Notes: a model not told the origin generated them from the letters alone. Counted from the first letter of the stretch, positions 16,665 to 26,451 are shown. The stretch: DNA of 64,000 nt from Brevundimonas sp. NIBR11 (GCF_027912535.1 NZ_CP115465.1:786001-850000), one strand, 5' to 3'. Made by a program: numbers and translations.

Positions 16665-18983
16665 ATGCGGCGTATCGGTGTGGCGGCGGTGATGGCGATC
16701 TGTCTGGCGGGGCCGGGCTGGGCGCAGTCCGGTGATCCGGTCGAGGCCGTGGACGTCTTCATCGGTACGGCGGGCAAGGGCCACACCTTCCCCGGCCCTG
16801 TCGCCCCCTTTGGCATGGTGCAGCTAAGCCCCGACACCGACTACCGTTACTTCCGGCAGTCCTACGACTGGGCCTCGGGTTATCGCAGCGACGACCCAAC
16901 CATCATGGGCTTCTCCCACACGCATTTCTCCGGCACCGGCCACTCCGATCTGGGCGACGTCCTCATTACGCCTCAGACGGGCGAGACCATCCGCTGGGAC
17001 GTCGGCGACGTCGCCACGCCCGGCTCGGGCTATCGCTCCCGCTACGACAAGGCGTCCGAGACCGCCGAGCCCGGCTACTATTCGGTCCAGCTGACCGACA
17101 CGCCCGTCCGCGCCGAGCTGACCACGGGCGTCCGCACGGGCCTGCATCGCTACACCTTCGCGCAAGGCGAGCGGGCGCGGATCCTGCTCGACCTCCGCAA
17201 CTCCATCTACGACTACCCGGGCAAGGTCCTGTGGTCGCGCATCCGCGTGCATCCGGACGGCACGGTCACGGGCTTCCGCGAACTGCGCGGCTGGGCGCCA
17301 GGGCGTCAGCTCTATTTCGCCATGCGGTTCTCGGCGCCCATCGTCGGCCACGAGATCCAGAACCGCGAGAGCGACATTCCCTATAACGGCTTCCGCCAGC
17401 CGGGCCGCGCGCTCGATGACCGGCAACAGGTCCAGGGCCGCGCCCTCGAGGCCGCCTTCGATTTCGGCGAACTGTCAGGCCCGCTGCTGGTCAAGGTCGC
17501 CATCTCCTCGGTCGACGAGGCCGGCGCCATCGCCAATCTGGAGTCGGAAGGGCAGGGCTTCGGCTTCGACGCCCAGCGCGCCACGACCCGCGCCGCCTGG
17601 AACGAGGCCTTGGGCGCCGTCGACATCGACGCCGAGCCGGAAATGCGGACGACCCTCTACACCGCCCTCTACCACGCCCTGATCGCCCCCTCGGTCCACT
17701 CCGATGCGGACGGCCGCTGGCGCGGGCCGGACAATGCGGTGCACAGGTCCGACTTCACCGTCCACTCGACCTTCAGCCTCTGGGACACCTTCCGCGCCGA
17801 GCATCCGCTGCTGACCCTTCTCGCCCCGGCAGAGCGCAACGCCGACATGGTCAACTCCCTGATCGCGGCCCAGCAGGTCAGCCCCTATGGCATCCTGCCG
17901 GTCTGGTCCTTCCACGGTCAGGAGACCTGGACCATGATCGGCTATCACGCCGTGCCGGTCATCGCCGACGCCTACCTGAAGGGCATCCCCGGCATCGACG
18001 GCGAGGCGGCGCTGACCGCCATGGTCGCCTCGGCCACCTACCGGCCCTACGGCGGTCTCGGAGACTATATGGACCTCGGCTACGTCCCCATCGACCGGGA
18101 GCCGGAGGCGGCGTCCAAGACCGTCGAATACGCCTATGACGACTGGACCATCGCGCGAATGGCAGAGCGTCTAGGCCGCACAGACGTCGAGACCGAGTTC
18201 GACCGCCGCGCCGGCTTCTGGCGCAACACCTGGGATCAGGAGACCCGCTTCGTCCGCGCCCGCCTGGCCGACGGCTCCTTCCGCGAGCCCTTCGACCCGG
18301 TCGCGATCAACTATGGCTCGGACTACACCGAGGGCAATGCCTGGCAGTATTCGTGGTTCGTGCCTCAGGACATGGCCGCCCTCGTCGACGTCATGGGCGG
18401 AGACGCAGCCACGGTCGCCAAGCTCGACGCCATGTTCGACTACGACAACTCCGGCCTCGACTATTCCCACGCTGAGGACATCGCCGGCCTGATCGGCCAG
18501 TACATCCACGGCAACGAGCCCAGCCACCACTCGGCCTACGCCTATGTCTACGCCGGCCAGCCGTGGCGGACGCAGGAGCGGCTGAAGCAGATCGTCGAGA
18601 GCCAATACCACTCCCGTCCCGACGGCCTCGCCGGCAACGACGACGTCGGCCAGATGTCGGCCTGGCTGATGTTCACGGCCATGGGCTTCTATCCGGTGAC
18701 GCCGGGTTCGAACCAGTATGTCATCGGCCGCCCCTTCACCGAGCGCACGACCCTGAACCTGCCGAACGGGAGGAAGTTCACGATCTCCACGGCGGGCCTG
18801 CGCGACGCCAACCGCCACATCCAGTCGGTCACCCTGAACGGCCGCCCGCTGGACCGCACCTGGATCACGCACGAGGAGATCACCGCCGGTGGCGAGCTGC
18901 ACTTCGTCATGGGGGCCCGTCCGAACCGCACCTGGGGCGCGAGCGAGGCGGCGCGGCCGTATTCGATGAGCGCCGTGCAATGA
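16665..18983 (+). CDS. GH92 alpha-mannosidase, exported
   Basis: Calcium-dependent exo-alpha-mannosidase (often alpha-1,2) acting on mannans or N-glycans. The 772 aa protein has a signal peptide (MRRIGVAAVMAICLAGPGWA). Family signatures are DVFIGTAGKGHTFPGPVAPFGMVQ near the N-terminus, GFSHTHFSGTG, EGNAWQY (Glu556, likely catalytic acid), GNEPSHH (616-622) and GNDDVGQMSAW (657-667, catalytic Asp region). Length is typical of the family. It begins a plus-strand run with dipZ-like and kinase genes. A GH47 mannosidase and a TonB receptor lie a few kb further, which makes a mannose-glycan utilisation set likely. Confidence 0.95.
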   Translation: MRRIGVAAVMAICLAGPGWAQSGDPVEAVDVFIGTAGKGHTFPGPVAPFGMVQLSPDTDYRYFRQSYDWASGYRSDDPTIMGFSHTHFSGTGHSDLGDVLITPQTGETIRWDVGDVATPGSGYRSRYDKASETAEPGYYSVQLTDTPVRAELTTGVRTGLHRYTFAQGERARILLDLRNSIYDYPGKVLWSRIRVHPDGTVTGFRELRGWAPGRQLYFAMRFSAPIVGHEIQNRESDIPYNGFRQPGRALDDRQQVQGRALEAAFDFGELSGPLLVKVAISSVDEAGAIANLESEGQGFGFDAQRATTRAAWNEALGAVDIDAEPEMRTTLYTALYHALIAPSVHSDADGRWRGPDNAVHRSDFTVHSTFSLWDTFRAEHPLLTLLAPAERNADMVNSLIAAQQVSPYGILPVWSFHGQETWTMIGYHAVPVIADAYLKGIPGIDGEAALTAMVASATYRPYGGLGDYMDLGYVPIDREPEAASKTVEYAYDDWTIARMAERLGRTDVETEFDRRAGFWRNTWDQETRFVRARLADGSFREPFDPVAINYGSDYTEGNAWQYSWFVPQDMAALVDVMGGDAATVAKLDAMFDYDNSGLDYSHAEDIAGLIGQYIHGNEPSHHSAYAYVYAGQPWRTQERLKQIVESQYHSRPDGLAGNDDVGQMSAWLMFTAMGFYPVTPGSNQYVIGRPFTERTTLNLPNGRKFTISTAGLRDANRHIQSVTLNGRPLDRTWITHEEITAGGELHFVMGARPNRTWGASEAARPYSMSAVQ

Positions 18984-19019
18984 CGCGTCCGGCGTGCGAG
19001 TGAAGGCGTAGCTGGCGCC

Positions 19020-20744
19020 ATGCTTCTGTTCCTGATCGCCTACCTCGCGGGGGGGCTGACCATCGTCAGCCCCTGCATCCTGCCGGTCCTGCCGTTCGTC
19101 TTTGCGCGCGCGGAACAACCCTTCATCAAGAGCGGCCTGCCGCTGCTGATCGGCATGGCCCTGACCTTCGCGGGCGTCGCGACCCTCGCGGCCGTCGGCG
19201 GCGGATGGGCGGTGCAGGCCAATGCGGTGGGGCGCTGGATTGCCCTGGCGGTCATGGCGGTGCTGGGGCTGACGCTCGTCTTTCCGTCGCTGGCCGACCG
19301 CCTGACCCGGCCGCTGGTCGCCCTCGGCTCGAAGCTCACCGAGCGGGCCAGCGTCGCCCAGGCCGCCGGCCGCTCCTCCATCGGCCACTCTTTCCTGCTT
19401 GGCGTGGCGACGGGTCTGCTCTGGGCGCCGTGCGCGGGCCCCATCCTCGGCCTGATCTTGACCGGCGCGGCGCTCCAGGGCGCTTCGGCCAACACGACAC
19501 TGCTGCTGGTCGCCTATGCGGCGGGGGCGGCGACCTCGCTGGCGTTGGCCCTTCTGGTCGGCGGCAAGGTCTTCCAGACGATGAAGAAGTCGCTGGGCGT
19601 TGGCGAATGGGTGCGGAAAAGTCTGGGCGTCCTCGTCCTGATCGGCGTCGCCGCCATCGCCCTCGGCCTCGACACTGGCCTCCTGACCCGCCTGTCGGCC
19701 GGCGGCGTCAACAGGATCGAACAGAGCTTGCTGCACCGCGCCGGCGTCGGGAACGCCCCGGCCACCGAACGCGAGGTCGATCTCGCCAACCTGCCCGATT
19801 TCGGCCCGGCGCCCGGCTTCGAGGGTGGCGGGACCTGGATCAACTCCACCCCGCTCGACATCGAATCCCTGCGCGGCAAGGTCGTGGTCGTCGACTTCTG
19901 GACCTACTCCTGCATCAACTGCGTGCGGACCTTCCCCTACGTCCGCGGCTGGGCCGAGAAGTACGAGGACGCCGGTCTCGTCGTCGTCGGCGTCCATACG
20001 CCCGAGTTCGCCTTCGAAAAGGTCGAGGGCAATGTCCGCGACGCCGTGCGCCGCTTCGGCCTGCCGTATCCGGTGGTGATGGACAACGACTTCGCCATCT
20101 GGCGCGCCTATTCCAATCGCTACTGGCCCGCCCACTATTTCATCGATGCGCGCGGCCACATCCGCCACGTCCATTTCGGCGAGGGCGATTACGACCAGTC
20201 CGAACAGATCATCCGCCAGCTGTTGCGCGAGGCCGGTCGCGATCCCGGCGCCGACATGGCCGCGACCCGCAGCTCCGGCGCCGAGATGGCCGGCGGCGGC
20301 GAGGTCGGCTCGCCCGAGACCTATGTCGGCTACGGCCGCACGCGCGGATTCGCCTCGCCCGAGACGCCGCTCCGCGATGCGGTCCAGACCTATTCCATCC
20401 CCGCCCTGACGCTGAACCAGTGGGGCTTCTCCGGCGCCTGGACCGTGCGTCCCGAACATGCCGACGCCTCCGCCGGCGGCAAGCTCGGCTTCCGCTTCAA
20501 GGCGCGTGACCTGCATCTGGTCATGGCCTCGGCCGAGGGTCGCCCCGTCCGCTTCCGCGTCACCATCGACGGCCGCGCGCCCGGCGCCGACGCCGGGACC
20601 GATATCGACGCCACGGGCGCCGGGACCATCGACGGCCAGCGCCTCTACCAGCTGCTGCGCCGGTCGAACGGCTCAGGCGAACACCTGTTCGAGATCGAGT
20701 TCCTCGACCCCGGCGCCCAGGTCTTCGCCTTCACCTTCGGATAG
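19020..20744 (+). CDS. DipZ-type CcdA-thioredoxin fusion protein
   Basis: Membrane thiol-disulfide transfer protein of 574 aa. The N-terminal CcdA/DsbD-like domain (about 1-220) has conserved membrane Cys residues in SPCILP (C19) and APCAGP (C138). A periplasmic thioredoxin-like/AhpC-TSA domain (about 260-410) carries C298-I-N-C301. The C-terminal domain (about 440-574) is beta-rich and similar to the carbohydrate-binding-like tail of mycobacterial DipZ. It would pass reducing power from cytoplasmic thioredoxin to periplasmic proteins. It starts 36 bp after the GH92 stop, so it may be cotranscribed, although a functional link to mannosidases is unclear. Confidence 0.9.
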   Translation: MLLFLIAYLAGGLTIVSPCILPVLPFVFARAEQPFIKSGLPLLIGMALTFAGVATLAAVGGGWAVQANAVGRWIALAVMAVLGLTLVFPSLADRLTRPLVALGSKLTERASVAQAAGRSSIGHSFLLGVATGLLWAPCAGPILGLILTGAALQGASANTTLLLVAYAAGAATSLALALLVGGKVFQTMKKSLGVGEWVRKSLGVLVLIGVAAIALGLDTGLLTRLSAGGVNRIEQSLLHRAGVGNAPATEREVDLANLPDFGPAPGFEGGGTWINSTPLDIESLRGKVVVVDFWTYSCINCVRTFPYVRGWAEKYEDAGLVVVGVHTPEFAFEKVEGNVRDAVRRFGLPYPVVMDNDFAIWRAYSNRYWPAHYFIDARGHIRHVHFGEGDYDQSEQIIRQLLREAGRDPGADMAATRSSGAEMAGGGEVGSPETYVGYGRTRGFASPETPLRDAVQTYSIPALTLNQWGFSGAWTVRPEHADASAGGKLGFRFKARDLHLVMASAEGRPVRFRVTIDGRAPGADAGTDIDATGAGTIDGQRLYQLLRRSNGSGEHLFEIEFLDPGAQVFAFTFG

Positions 20745-20824
20745 GCCTCTAGCCTCAAGACACGGAATCCGGGCACCCCCTCCGCTCACGGCCGCTGAGT
20801 CTGCGTCCGGAATGGCGTGGGAGT

Positions 20825-22429
20825 GTGCGAGTGGCGGGCAGGCGGACGTGGAAGACCTTTCGGGTCGCGGTCCTCTTCGTGGTCCTGGCCGTGGCTGGGG
20901 TGCTGGCCGTGCTCGCCGTCGTCGGCTCGGCCATCGATGTCCACCAGCGCGAGAAGGAAGAGACGCTCGTCGAGCTGCGCCTCGCCCGGGCGCTGAAAAG
21001 CGTCGGCGAGGATCTGACCGCCAACGCCGTATGGGACGAAGCCGTCATCCGACTGTCCGGTCCCCGCGATCTGGACTGGATCGACCATCACGAAGGCCCT
21101 TTCTTCGCCGCCCAGAGCGGACACGTGGCGACCACCGTCTATGACGGCGAAGGCCGCCTGCTGCGCGTCAGCCTGAACGGACAGGCGACCGGCGACGATC
21201 CGGCCGAGCCCCACGTCGTCGCCCTCGCGCCCCTGGTCGCCGATGTCCGCGCGATATCCGCCGCGCGCGACCGCACCGCCGTCGCCATGGCGGCCGTGCG
21301 CATCGCCACCGGAGTCGTCCAAGTGGGCGGCCGCACCTTCCTCGCCGCCGCCTCGACCGTCGTCCGCCACACCGACGACGGCCCGATCCGCTCCGCCGAC
21401 CCGGTCGTCGCCTCGATGAAGCCGCTCGAGACCATGATCGCCCCGCTCGGACCGGAGCTCGGCCTGACGGCGGCGATCTACCGCGCGGGCGCCGAGCCCC
21501 ATCTGCTGGGCCGCCAGACCGCCGTCGCCGTCCATGGGCTGGACGACCGGACGCTGGGCTGGATCGTCTGGACGCCGGAGACGCCGGGAGCGGCCATCCT
21601 GCGTCAGGCCGTGCCCCTGATGCTGGCTCTCTTGGCCGCCACCCTGCTGGTTGCGACCCTCCTGTTCCGCCGCGTCGCCGACGACGTCCGCCGCCTCGGC
21701 GAGAGCGAACAGGCCCTGGCCGCCGCCCTGCAGAAGGCCGAGGCCGCGAACGCCGCCAAGTCCCGCTTCCTGTCGAACATCAGCCACGAACTGCGCACGC
21801 CCCTGAATGGCGTCCTCGGCATGGCCCAGGTCATCGAGCGCGACCTCCTGACCCCGCAGCAGCAGGACCGGATGGTGCTGCTGAAGGAATCCGGCAAGGC
21901 GCAGCTGCGGCTGATCGAGAACCTGCTCGTCGCCATGCGGCTCCAGAACGAGGCCGTGACCGTGACGCCCTCGGCCTTCGTCCCCGACCAGATGCTGAAG
22001 CGCGCGGCGGCCGACTACCGCGCCACGGCCGCCTCGAAGGGTCTGAAGTTCCGCGTCGAGGCCCGCACCCCTACGCGCCGTCTGGGCGACGAAGAACAGA
22101 TCGCGCGTTTGATCGAGCCGATCCTCGACAACGCCATCCGCTTCACCTCTTCGGGCTCCGTCACCGTCCGCTCGCGCGAAACAGCCGACGATGTCGTGAT
22201 CGAGGTCGTCGACACCGGGCCGGGCATGACGTCGGAGGTCATCGACGACCTGTTCACCGCCTTCAGCCAGGGCGACGAGACCTCCACCCGCGCCAAGGAC
22301 GGGGCGGGTTTGGGCCTGTCGATCAGCCACGGTTTGGCGACGCTGATGGACGGCCGGATCGAGGTCGAGAGCGCGCCGGGCAAGGGCAGCCTGTTCCGTG
22401 TGACCCTGCCGCTGCCGGCCGCCGAATAG
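20825..22429 (+). CDS. CHASE4 sensor histidine kinase
   Basis: Two-component sensor kinase of 534 aa. It has TM1 (about 11-35), a periplasmic CHASE4 domain (about 45-255, with NAVWDEAVIRL and HHEGPFFAAQSG), TM2 (about 263-283), then HisKA with FLSNISHELRTPLNG (His321) and HATPase_c with N, G1 and G2 boxes (EPILDNAIRFT, VDTGPGM, GAGLGLSI). No receiver domain and no adjacent response regulator gene are visible, so the partner is elsewhere. Start is GTG at 20825 (GTG at 20831 also possible). The CHASE4 ligand is unknown; the mannosidase neighbours suggest, but do not prove, a sugar signal. Confidence 0.9.
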   Translation: MRVAGRRTWKTFRVAVLFVVLAVAGVLAVLAVVGSAIDVHQREKEETLVELRLARALKSVGEDLTANAVWDEAVIRLSGPRDLDWIDHHEGPFFAAQSGHVATTVYDGEGRLLRVSLNGQATGDDPAEPHVVALAPLVADVRAISAARDRTAVAMAAVRIATGVVQVGGRTFLAAASTVVRHTDDGPIRSADPVVASMKPLETMIAPLGPELGLTAAIYRAGAEPHLLGRQTAVAVHGLDDRTLGWIVWTPETPGAAILRQAVPLMLALLAATLLVATLLFRRVADDVRRLGESEQALAAALQKAEAANAAKSRFLSNISHELRTPLNGVLGMAQVIERDLLTPQQQDRMVLLKESGKAQLRLIENLLVAMRLQNEAVTVTPSAFVPDQMLKRAAADYRATAASKGLKFRVEARTPTRRLGDEEQIARLIEPILDNAIRFTSSGSVTVRSRETADDVVIEVVDTGPGMTSEVIDDLFTAFSQGDETSTRAKDGAGLGLSISHGLATLMDGRIEVESAPGKGSLFRVTLPLPAAE

Positions 22430-22437
22430 GCGAATGC

Positions 22438-22463
22438 TGTCGAACGAATATTTTCATTCGACA
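22438..22463 (+). terminator. Hairpin after the histidine kinase gene
   Basis: TGTCGAA (22438-22444) pairs with TTCGACA (22457-22463) around an AT-rich loop that itself can pair CGAAT/ATTCG. It begins 8 bp after the kinase stop, between convergent genes. There is no long T-run, so termination strength is uncertain. Confidence 0.4.
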
Positions 22464-22575
22464 TCGAAATTCCGCTCTGGTCAGTGGTGGCGGGACTCGC
22501 ACCCTTGCGAACGCACCTTGGTCTGAAACGGGTGTAGAGTCCTGGATCACCGGTCGCGGAGAGGGCGGCCCCGGG

Positions 22576-22612
22576 ATTTCGTCCGTTTCGTCACGTTTCG
22601 TCCCGTTTCGTC
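22576..22612. repeat. Short tandem repeat GTTTCGTC, 10-bp period
   Basis: Three exact copies of GTTTCGTC lie at 22585, 22595 and 22605, preceded by ATTTCGTC at 22576. The 10-bp period equals one helical turn. The array sits just downstream of the GH47 stop, in the gap between convergent genes (22430-22624), where no gene is visible. Confidence 0.7.
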
Positions 22613-22624
22613 ATGTTGCTCTCG

Positions 22625-24022
22625 TCATGACGGACGGACGAAACCCTGAAGCACATTGGCCTCGGTCGACAGGACCAGCCGGTCGATGTCGATCCGCTTC
22701 GGCTCGGCGAACATGACGTAGTAATATTTCATCTGCTCGGACCACCAGTAGCCGGGGCAGTTGTCGCCCTGGGTCATCGGCCGGGTCGAGATGTCGCGCA
22801 GCGCCGTGTAACCGAACGCCGCCTTCGAGCTCGACTTCATGTTGCGATAGTGGGTCGCGGCGATGACGCGATAGCGGTCGTTCCGGTCGTGCTGCCACAG
22901 GTTCAGGCAGGCGTCGGCCACCTCGGGCCGCAGCCCGGTGCGCAGGGTGCGGGGCATGGCGGTGGTGACGTCGGTGGACTCAGGAACGATCAGATACCGC
23001 TCCTGCATCGTCTCATAGGTCTTCAGGAAGTCGTCGCCCTCGGCCTTGAACCCGGCCTGGCCGAACAGCCCGGCCAGATAGGCGCCCAGCACCGTCTGCG
23101 ACGTGCCCGTCACCTCGCCGGTCTGGAAGTCCACCATCGGGAACCACAGCAGGCCCTCGTAGCGCTTGCCCTGATGGTCGATCATGGCCTGCAGGCATTC
23201 CTGCGCCGCGACCTTCAGCTCATCGTCGCCGAACAGCTCCCAGGCGTCCCACAGGTATTCGTAGAAGCTGTCGGCATAGACGTCGATCGAGGCGTTGCGG
23301 CTGATGAACTGCCCCGTCTCCGCATGGATGTTGGCCGCCATCAGCCCAATGGGCGAGCGCATGTTTAGGGCGTGCATCATCGCCTTCTTGGCGGCGGCGT
23401 AGTACCGCTCATCCCCGGTCAGTTCGCCCAGCACCCCGAACTCGGTGATGTAGGTGCCGATCTCCGCGAGGTTGGTCTCGGGATCCCGCACCGCCCCCGT
23501 CTTCAGGTTCACATAGCGGTAGGGCAGGCCGTGGGGCGAGGCGTCGAACGCCTTCAGCAGCCGATCCGCCAGATCCTGCGCCTTCTCCAGCAGCACCGGA
23601 TCCTCGCAGGCCAGGAAGGCCGACAGCAGTCCGCCGACCAGCCGGATATTGGTCTCGAACACCTGGGCGTCGCCGTCGATGTCGAAGTTCAGATTGGCCT
23701 TCACCCAGTCGACCCCGGCCTGGAACTCCTCGTCCAGGTCCATGATCCACAGGGTGTCCAGCGCCTCGACCAGCGACAGACCCAGGTCGTGACCCTCGAT
23801 GAAGAAGGACTGCGACGTCCCCGACACCGGATTGATCTCGTCCTTGCCCCAGGCCTTCTCGACATAGTGGTCCCAGGCCCATTTGAACTCGGCCTTCACA
23901 TCGGCCCCCAGCGCCGCCCAGTCCTCGGACTTCGCGAGGGCGGGCAGGGGAGCGAGACCGGCGAACAGACCGCCTCCAGCCAGAGCCAGGGCCGAACGAC
24001 GGTGCAGGGACAGGGTTCTCAT
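22625..24022 (-). CDS. GH47 alpha-1,2-mannosidase, exported
   Basis: Class I inverting, calcium-dependent alpha-1,2-mannosidase, a family typical of eukaryotic N-glycan trimming and uncommon in bacteria (a Caulobacter K31 enzyme is characterised). From the ATG at 24022 it is 465 aa with a Tat-like or Sec signal (MRTLSLHRRSALALAGGGLF). Candidate catalytic residues are Glu123 in FETNIRLVGG, Asp251 in YADSFYEYLWD and Glu367 in LRPEVADA. The C-terminal STEAN (452-456) provides the Thr that binds calcium. The frame extends upstream to 24451 but that part is not protein-like. It is cotranscribable with, and just downstream of, the TonB receptor. Confidence 0.92.
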   Translation of the reverse strand: MRTLSLHRRSALALAGGGLFAGLAPLPALAKSEDWAALGADVKAEFKWAWDHYVEKAWGKDEINPVSGTSQSFFIEGHDLGLSLVEALDTLWIMDLDEEFQAGVDWVKANLNFDIDGDAQVFETNIRLVGGLLSAFLACEDPVLLEKAQDLADRLLKAFDASPHGLPYRYVNLKTGAVRDPETNLAEIGTYITEFGVLGELTGDERYYAAAKKAMMHALNMRSPIGLMAANIHAETGQFISRNASIDVYADSFYEYLWDAWELFGDDELKVAAQECLQAMIDHQGKRYEGLLWFPMVDFQTGEVTGTSQTVLGAYLAGLFGQAGFKAEGDDFLKTYETMQERYLIVPESTDVTTAMPRTLRTGLRPEVADACLNLWQHDRNDRYRVIAATHYRNMKSSSKAAFGYTALRDISTRPMTQGDNCPGYWWSEQMKYYYVMFAEPKRIDIDRLVLSTEANVLQGFVRPS

Positions 24023-24159
24023 CGCCGGGCTCTCCGATTCACCAAGGGGGCATCCTGCCGCCGCCCGGACACCTCTGACAATGGCCGCTGACAAGCCCGG
24101 CCTGTTCCTGCCATGCCGCCGAGAATGGGGACGCCGTCGACATCCACGCCTGACGGGCG

Positions 24160-26385
24160 TCAGCCCCCCGTCGGCGCACCGCTGAAGTCGAACTGCGGGT
24201 CCTGCTGACGTCGAGGCCCGCCGCCGAAGGTCCAGGTCAGGCCGATATAGGCGGCGCGGCCCGAGAACAGACGCTCGGTCCGGTCGCGGAAGGTCGGGGT
24301 GTCGTAGGTCGTGACGTCGCCGAAGTCGTTCAGCAGGTCCCGGACCGTCATCTGGAAGGCGACGGTCGGGGTCAGGGTGCGGCGGTAGCCCAGGTTCAAC
24401 ACCCCGCCGCCCTCGCGCACGCCCTGAGCCAGCAGGGTCTCGCCGTTCCACTGGCCTGACACCTGGATGAAATCCTCGGCCGTGGGTTGCCAGTTCAGGG
24501 CAAGGCGGCCGGAGACCTGGGTTGCAGAGCGGCTGGTCGCGCCGGGGATGCCGGTCGCGTCGATGTCCTGGCGGAAGACGTTGACGCTGGCGTTGTAGCG
24601 CAGGGTCGGGTGCAGGCGGCCGTTGGCCACGAACTCGACGCCAGTGTCAGTGCGCCCGCCCAGGTTCTCGGGCCGGGTCAGCAGGACCCCGCCGCCCAGG
24701 TCCGAGGCCACCTCGGTGAAGGCTTTGGTCGTGTCGCGATAATAGGCCGTCGCCTGATAGAAGGTCTGTCCCGCCCGCATTTGCCACTGCAGCTCGAAGG
24801 CGTCGGTCTCCTGCGGCTGCAGGTTCGGATTGCCGGAACGCAGGTTCAGCGGATCGAGGAACGACACGAACGGGTTCAACTGGAACGGCGCGGGCCGCTG
24901 GATTCGCTTCGAATAGCTGCCGCGCAGGGTCTGGCTTTCGGCGAGCTGATACTGCAGGTGCATCGTCGGATAGGCGCGGAAATAGTCCTGCGTCGCGCGG
25001 ACGCCGGCCGAGATCTGATTGACTTCGATGTCCGCCTGTTCGAGGCGCAGGCCGAACTGGGCCGACAGCTTCTCGGTCAGCGGACGCTCGTAGGTGGCGT
25101 AGAGCGCGTGAACCGTCTGCTCGGCGTCGAAGCTGTTGGTCAGGCCCGCGACGGGCAGCAGTGTCCCCGCGGTCGAGCCGCGCAGGACGGTGTTGGCCTG
25201 GTCCGGCTGGCGGATTTCCAACTCGTAGCCGAGGCGCAGCTTGCCGGTCTCGCCCATCGGCCGGACGTAGGCGCTGGTGAAGGCCATGACGGTGAAGCCG
25301 CCCTCCTGGTCAACCCGTTCATAGCTGTTGGGGCCGGCCGGAATGGTCGGGGTCGCGGCGGTGGTGAGGAGGAGGCCGTTCTCGCCCTCATCCACCCGGA
25401 ACTCGTTGGTCCACTCGTGCCCGGCGTCGTCGAAGCGGTGCAGCAGGCGCGCGGTAATGCCGGCGGCGGAGAAGGTCTGGTCCACCGTCGTGTCGCGGCG
25501 ATAGGCGGAGGTGATCGCGCCCGAGGCGTTGCGGCCCTCGAAGAACTCCACGCCCGCGCCGGTGTTCTCGAAGTCGTTGAAGCGCCCCTCGACGGTCAGC
25601 GATGTCTTTTCGGTCAGCCGGTATTCGAGGCCCAGGCGGCCGTAGACGCCGTCGGAATCGAAATCGATGTCCTGGGTCTGGCGGCTGGGCAGGAACAAGC
25701 CGGAAGCCGTGTCCAGCCGCTCGCGGTCGCGAGTCACTTCTTGATGGACCGTATCGTGGCGCAAGCTGATGTCGCCGGACAGGGTGAGCGGCCCGTCGGT
25801 GCGCGACCCGCTGAAGCCCAGGTTCCAGCGGCCGTCGTCGCCCACGTTGGCGCGGATCGACCCGGTGGAGACCGCACCGGGCCGGGGCTGGTTCGGCTTG
25901 GTGATCAGGTTGATCACGCCGCCCGAACCCTCGGGACTGTAGGCGGCGGATGGGTTGGTCATCACCTCGATGCGGGCGTATCGATCCGCCTGCATCTGCA
26001 GCAGGGCCTGGGCTCGGCCTTCACCGGAGAGGACGCCCGACGGGCGGCCGTCGACCAGGATGGTGACGTTGCCGTCGCCGCGCAGGGAGACGTTGCCCTG
26101 CGGGTCCACATCCACCGACGGCACGTTCCGCAGCGCATCGGCCAGGCTGCCGGTCCGAGCCTGAAGGTCGTCGGCGAGGCTGTAGCTGGTCGAATCGATC
26201 GAGGTGCGCACGTCGGTCTGGCGTGCGGTGACGGTGACTTCCTCGACGGTCGTCGTTTCATCCTCGGTTGTCTGCGGGGGCGTCGCGGGCGCCGCTGGGC
26301 GGGGTGCGGGGGCGGTCTGGGCCAAGGCCGCGCCCGGCACGGCGAGCGCCGTCGCGGCGAGCAGAAGCAGTTTGAAAGGCGTCAT
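24160..26385 (-). CDS. TonB-dependent outer-membrane receptor (mannosidase-linked)
   Basis: Outer-membrane barrel for active uptake. From the ATG at 26385 it is 741 aa: signal peptide (MTPFKLLLLAATALAVPGAALAQ), Pro-rich linker, TonB-box-like TVEEVTVTARQ, plug domain (about 60-170, with VDPQGNVSLRGDGNVTILVDGRPSG in part) and a barrel of the OMP_b-brl_3 style ending in FGGGPRRQQDPQFDF. An upstream ATG at 26466 adds a non-signal-like stretch and is rejected. It is about 140 bp upstream of the GH47 gene on the same strand, so mannose-rich oligosaccharide uptake is likely. The final residue is not the usual aromatic. Confidence 0.88.
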   Translation of the reverse strand: MTPFKLLLLAATALAVPGAALAQTAPAPRPAAPATPPQTTEDETTTVEEVTVTARQTDVRTSIDSTSYSLADDLQARTGSLADALRNVPSVDVDPQGNVSLRGDGNVTILVDGRPSGVLSGEGRAQALLQMQADRYARIEVMTNPSAAYSPEGSGGVINLITKPNQPRPGAVSTGSIRANVGDDGRWNLGFSGSRTDGPLTLSGDISLRHDTVHQEVTRDRERLDTASGLFLPSRQTQDIDFDSDGVYGRLGLEYRLTEKTSLTVEGRFNDFENTGAGVEFFEGRNASGAITSAYRRDTTVDQTFSAAGITARLLHRFDDAGHEWTNEFRVDEGENGLLLTTAATPTIPAGPNSYERVDQEGGFTVMAFTSAYVRPMGETGKLRLGYELEIRQPDQANTVLRGSTAGTLLPVAGLTNSFDAEQTVHALYATYERPLTEKLSAQFGLRLEQADIEVNQISAGVRATQDYFRAYPTMHLQYQLAESQTLRGSYSKRIQRPAPFQLNPFVSFLDPLNLRSGNPNLQPQETDAFELQWQMRAGQTFYQATAYYRDTTKAFTEVASDLGGGVLLTRPENLGGRTDTGVEFVANGRLHPTLRYNASVNVFRQDIDATGIPGATSRSATQVSGRLALNWQPTAEDFIQVSGQWNGETLLAQGVREGGGVLNLGYRRTLTPTVAFQMTVRDLLNDFGDVTTYDTPTFRDRTERLFSGRAAYIGLTWTFGGGPRRQQDPQFDFSGAPTGG

Positions 26386-26451
26386 GATCCGAACCCCATC
26401 GACCGATACTCGGGCGCTCACGCGCGACTTTCGTGCGTCCGGCGGCTCTCC

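Noticed and set aside
18171..20516. 781-codon minus-strand frame opposite GH92 and dipZ
   Set aside because: Antisense shadow; repetitive Ala/Gly/Asp/Arg composition, whereas the plus strand has well-defined families.
22480..22560. tRNA-like stretch (GTGGTGGCGGGACTCGCACCC) on the minus strand
   Set aside because: It resembles a tRNA T-arm and 3' end, but no proper T-stem, acceptor stem or anticodon arm can be folded from the flanking bases. At most a remnant.
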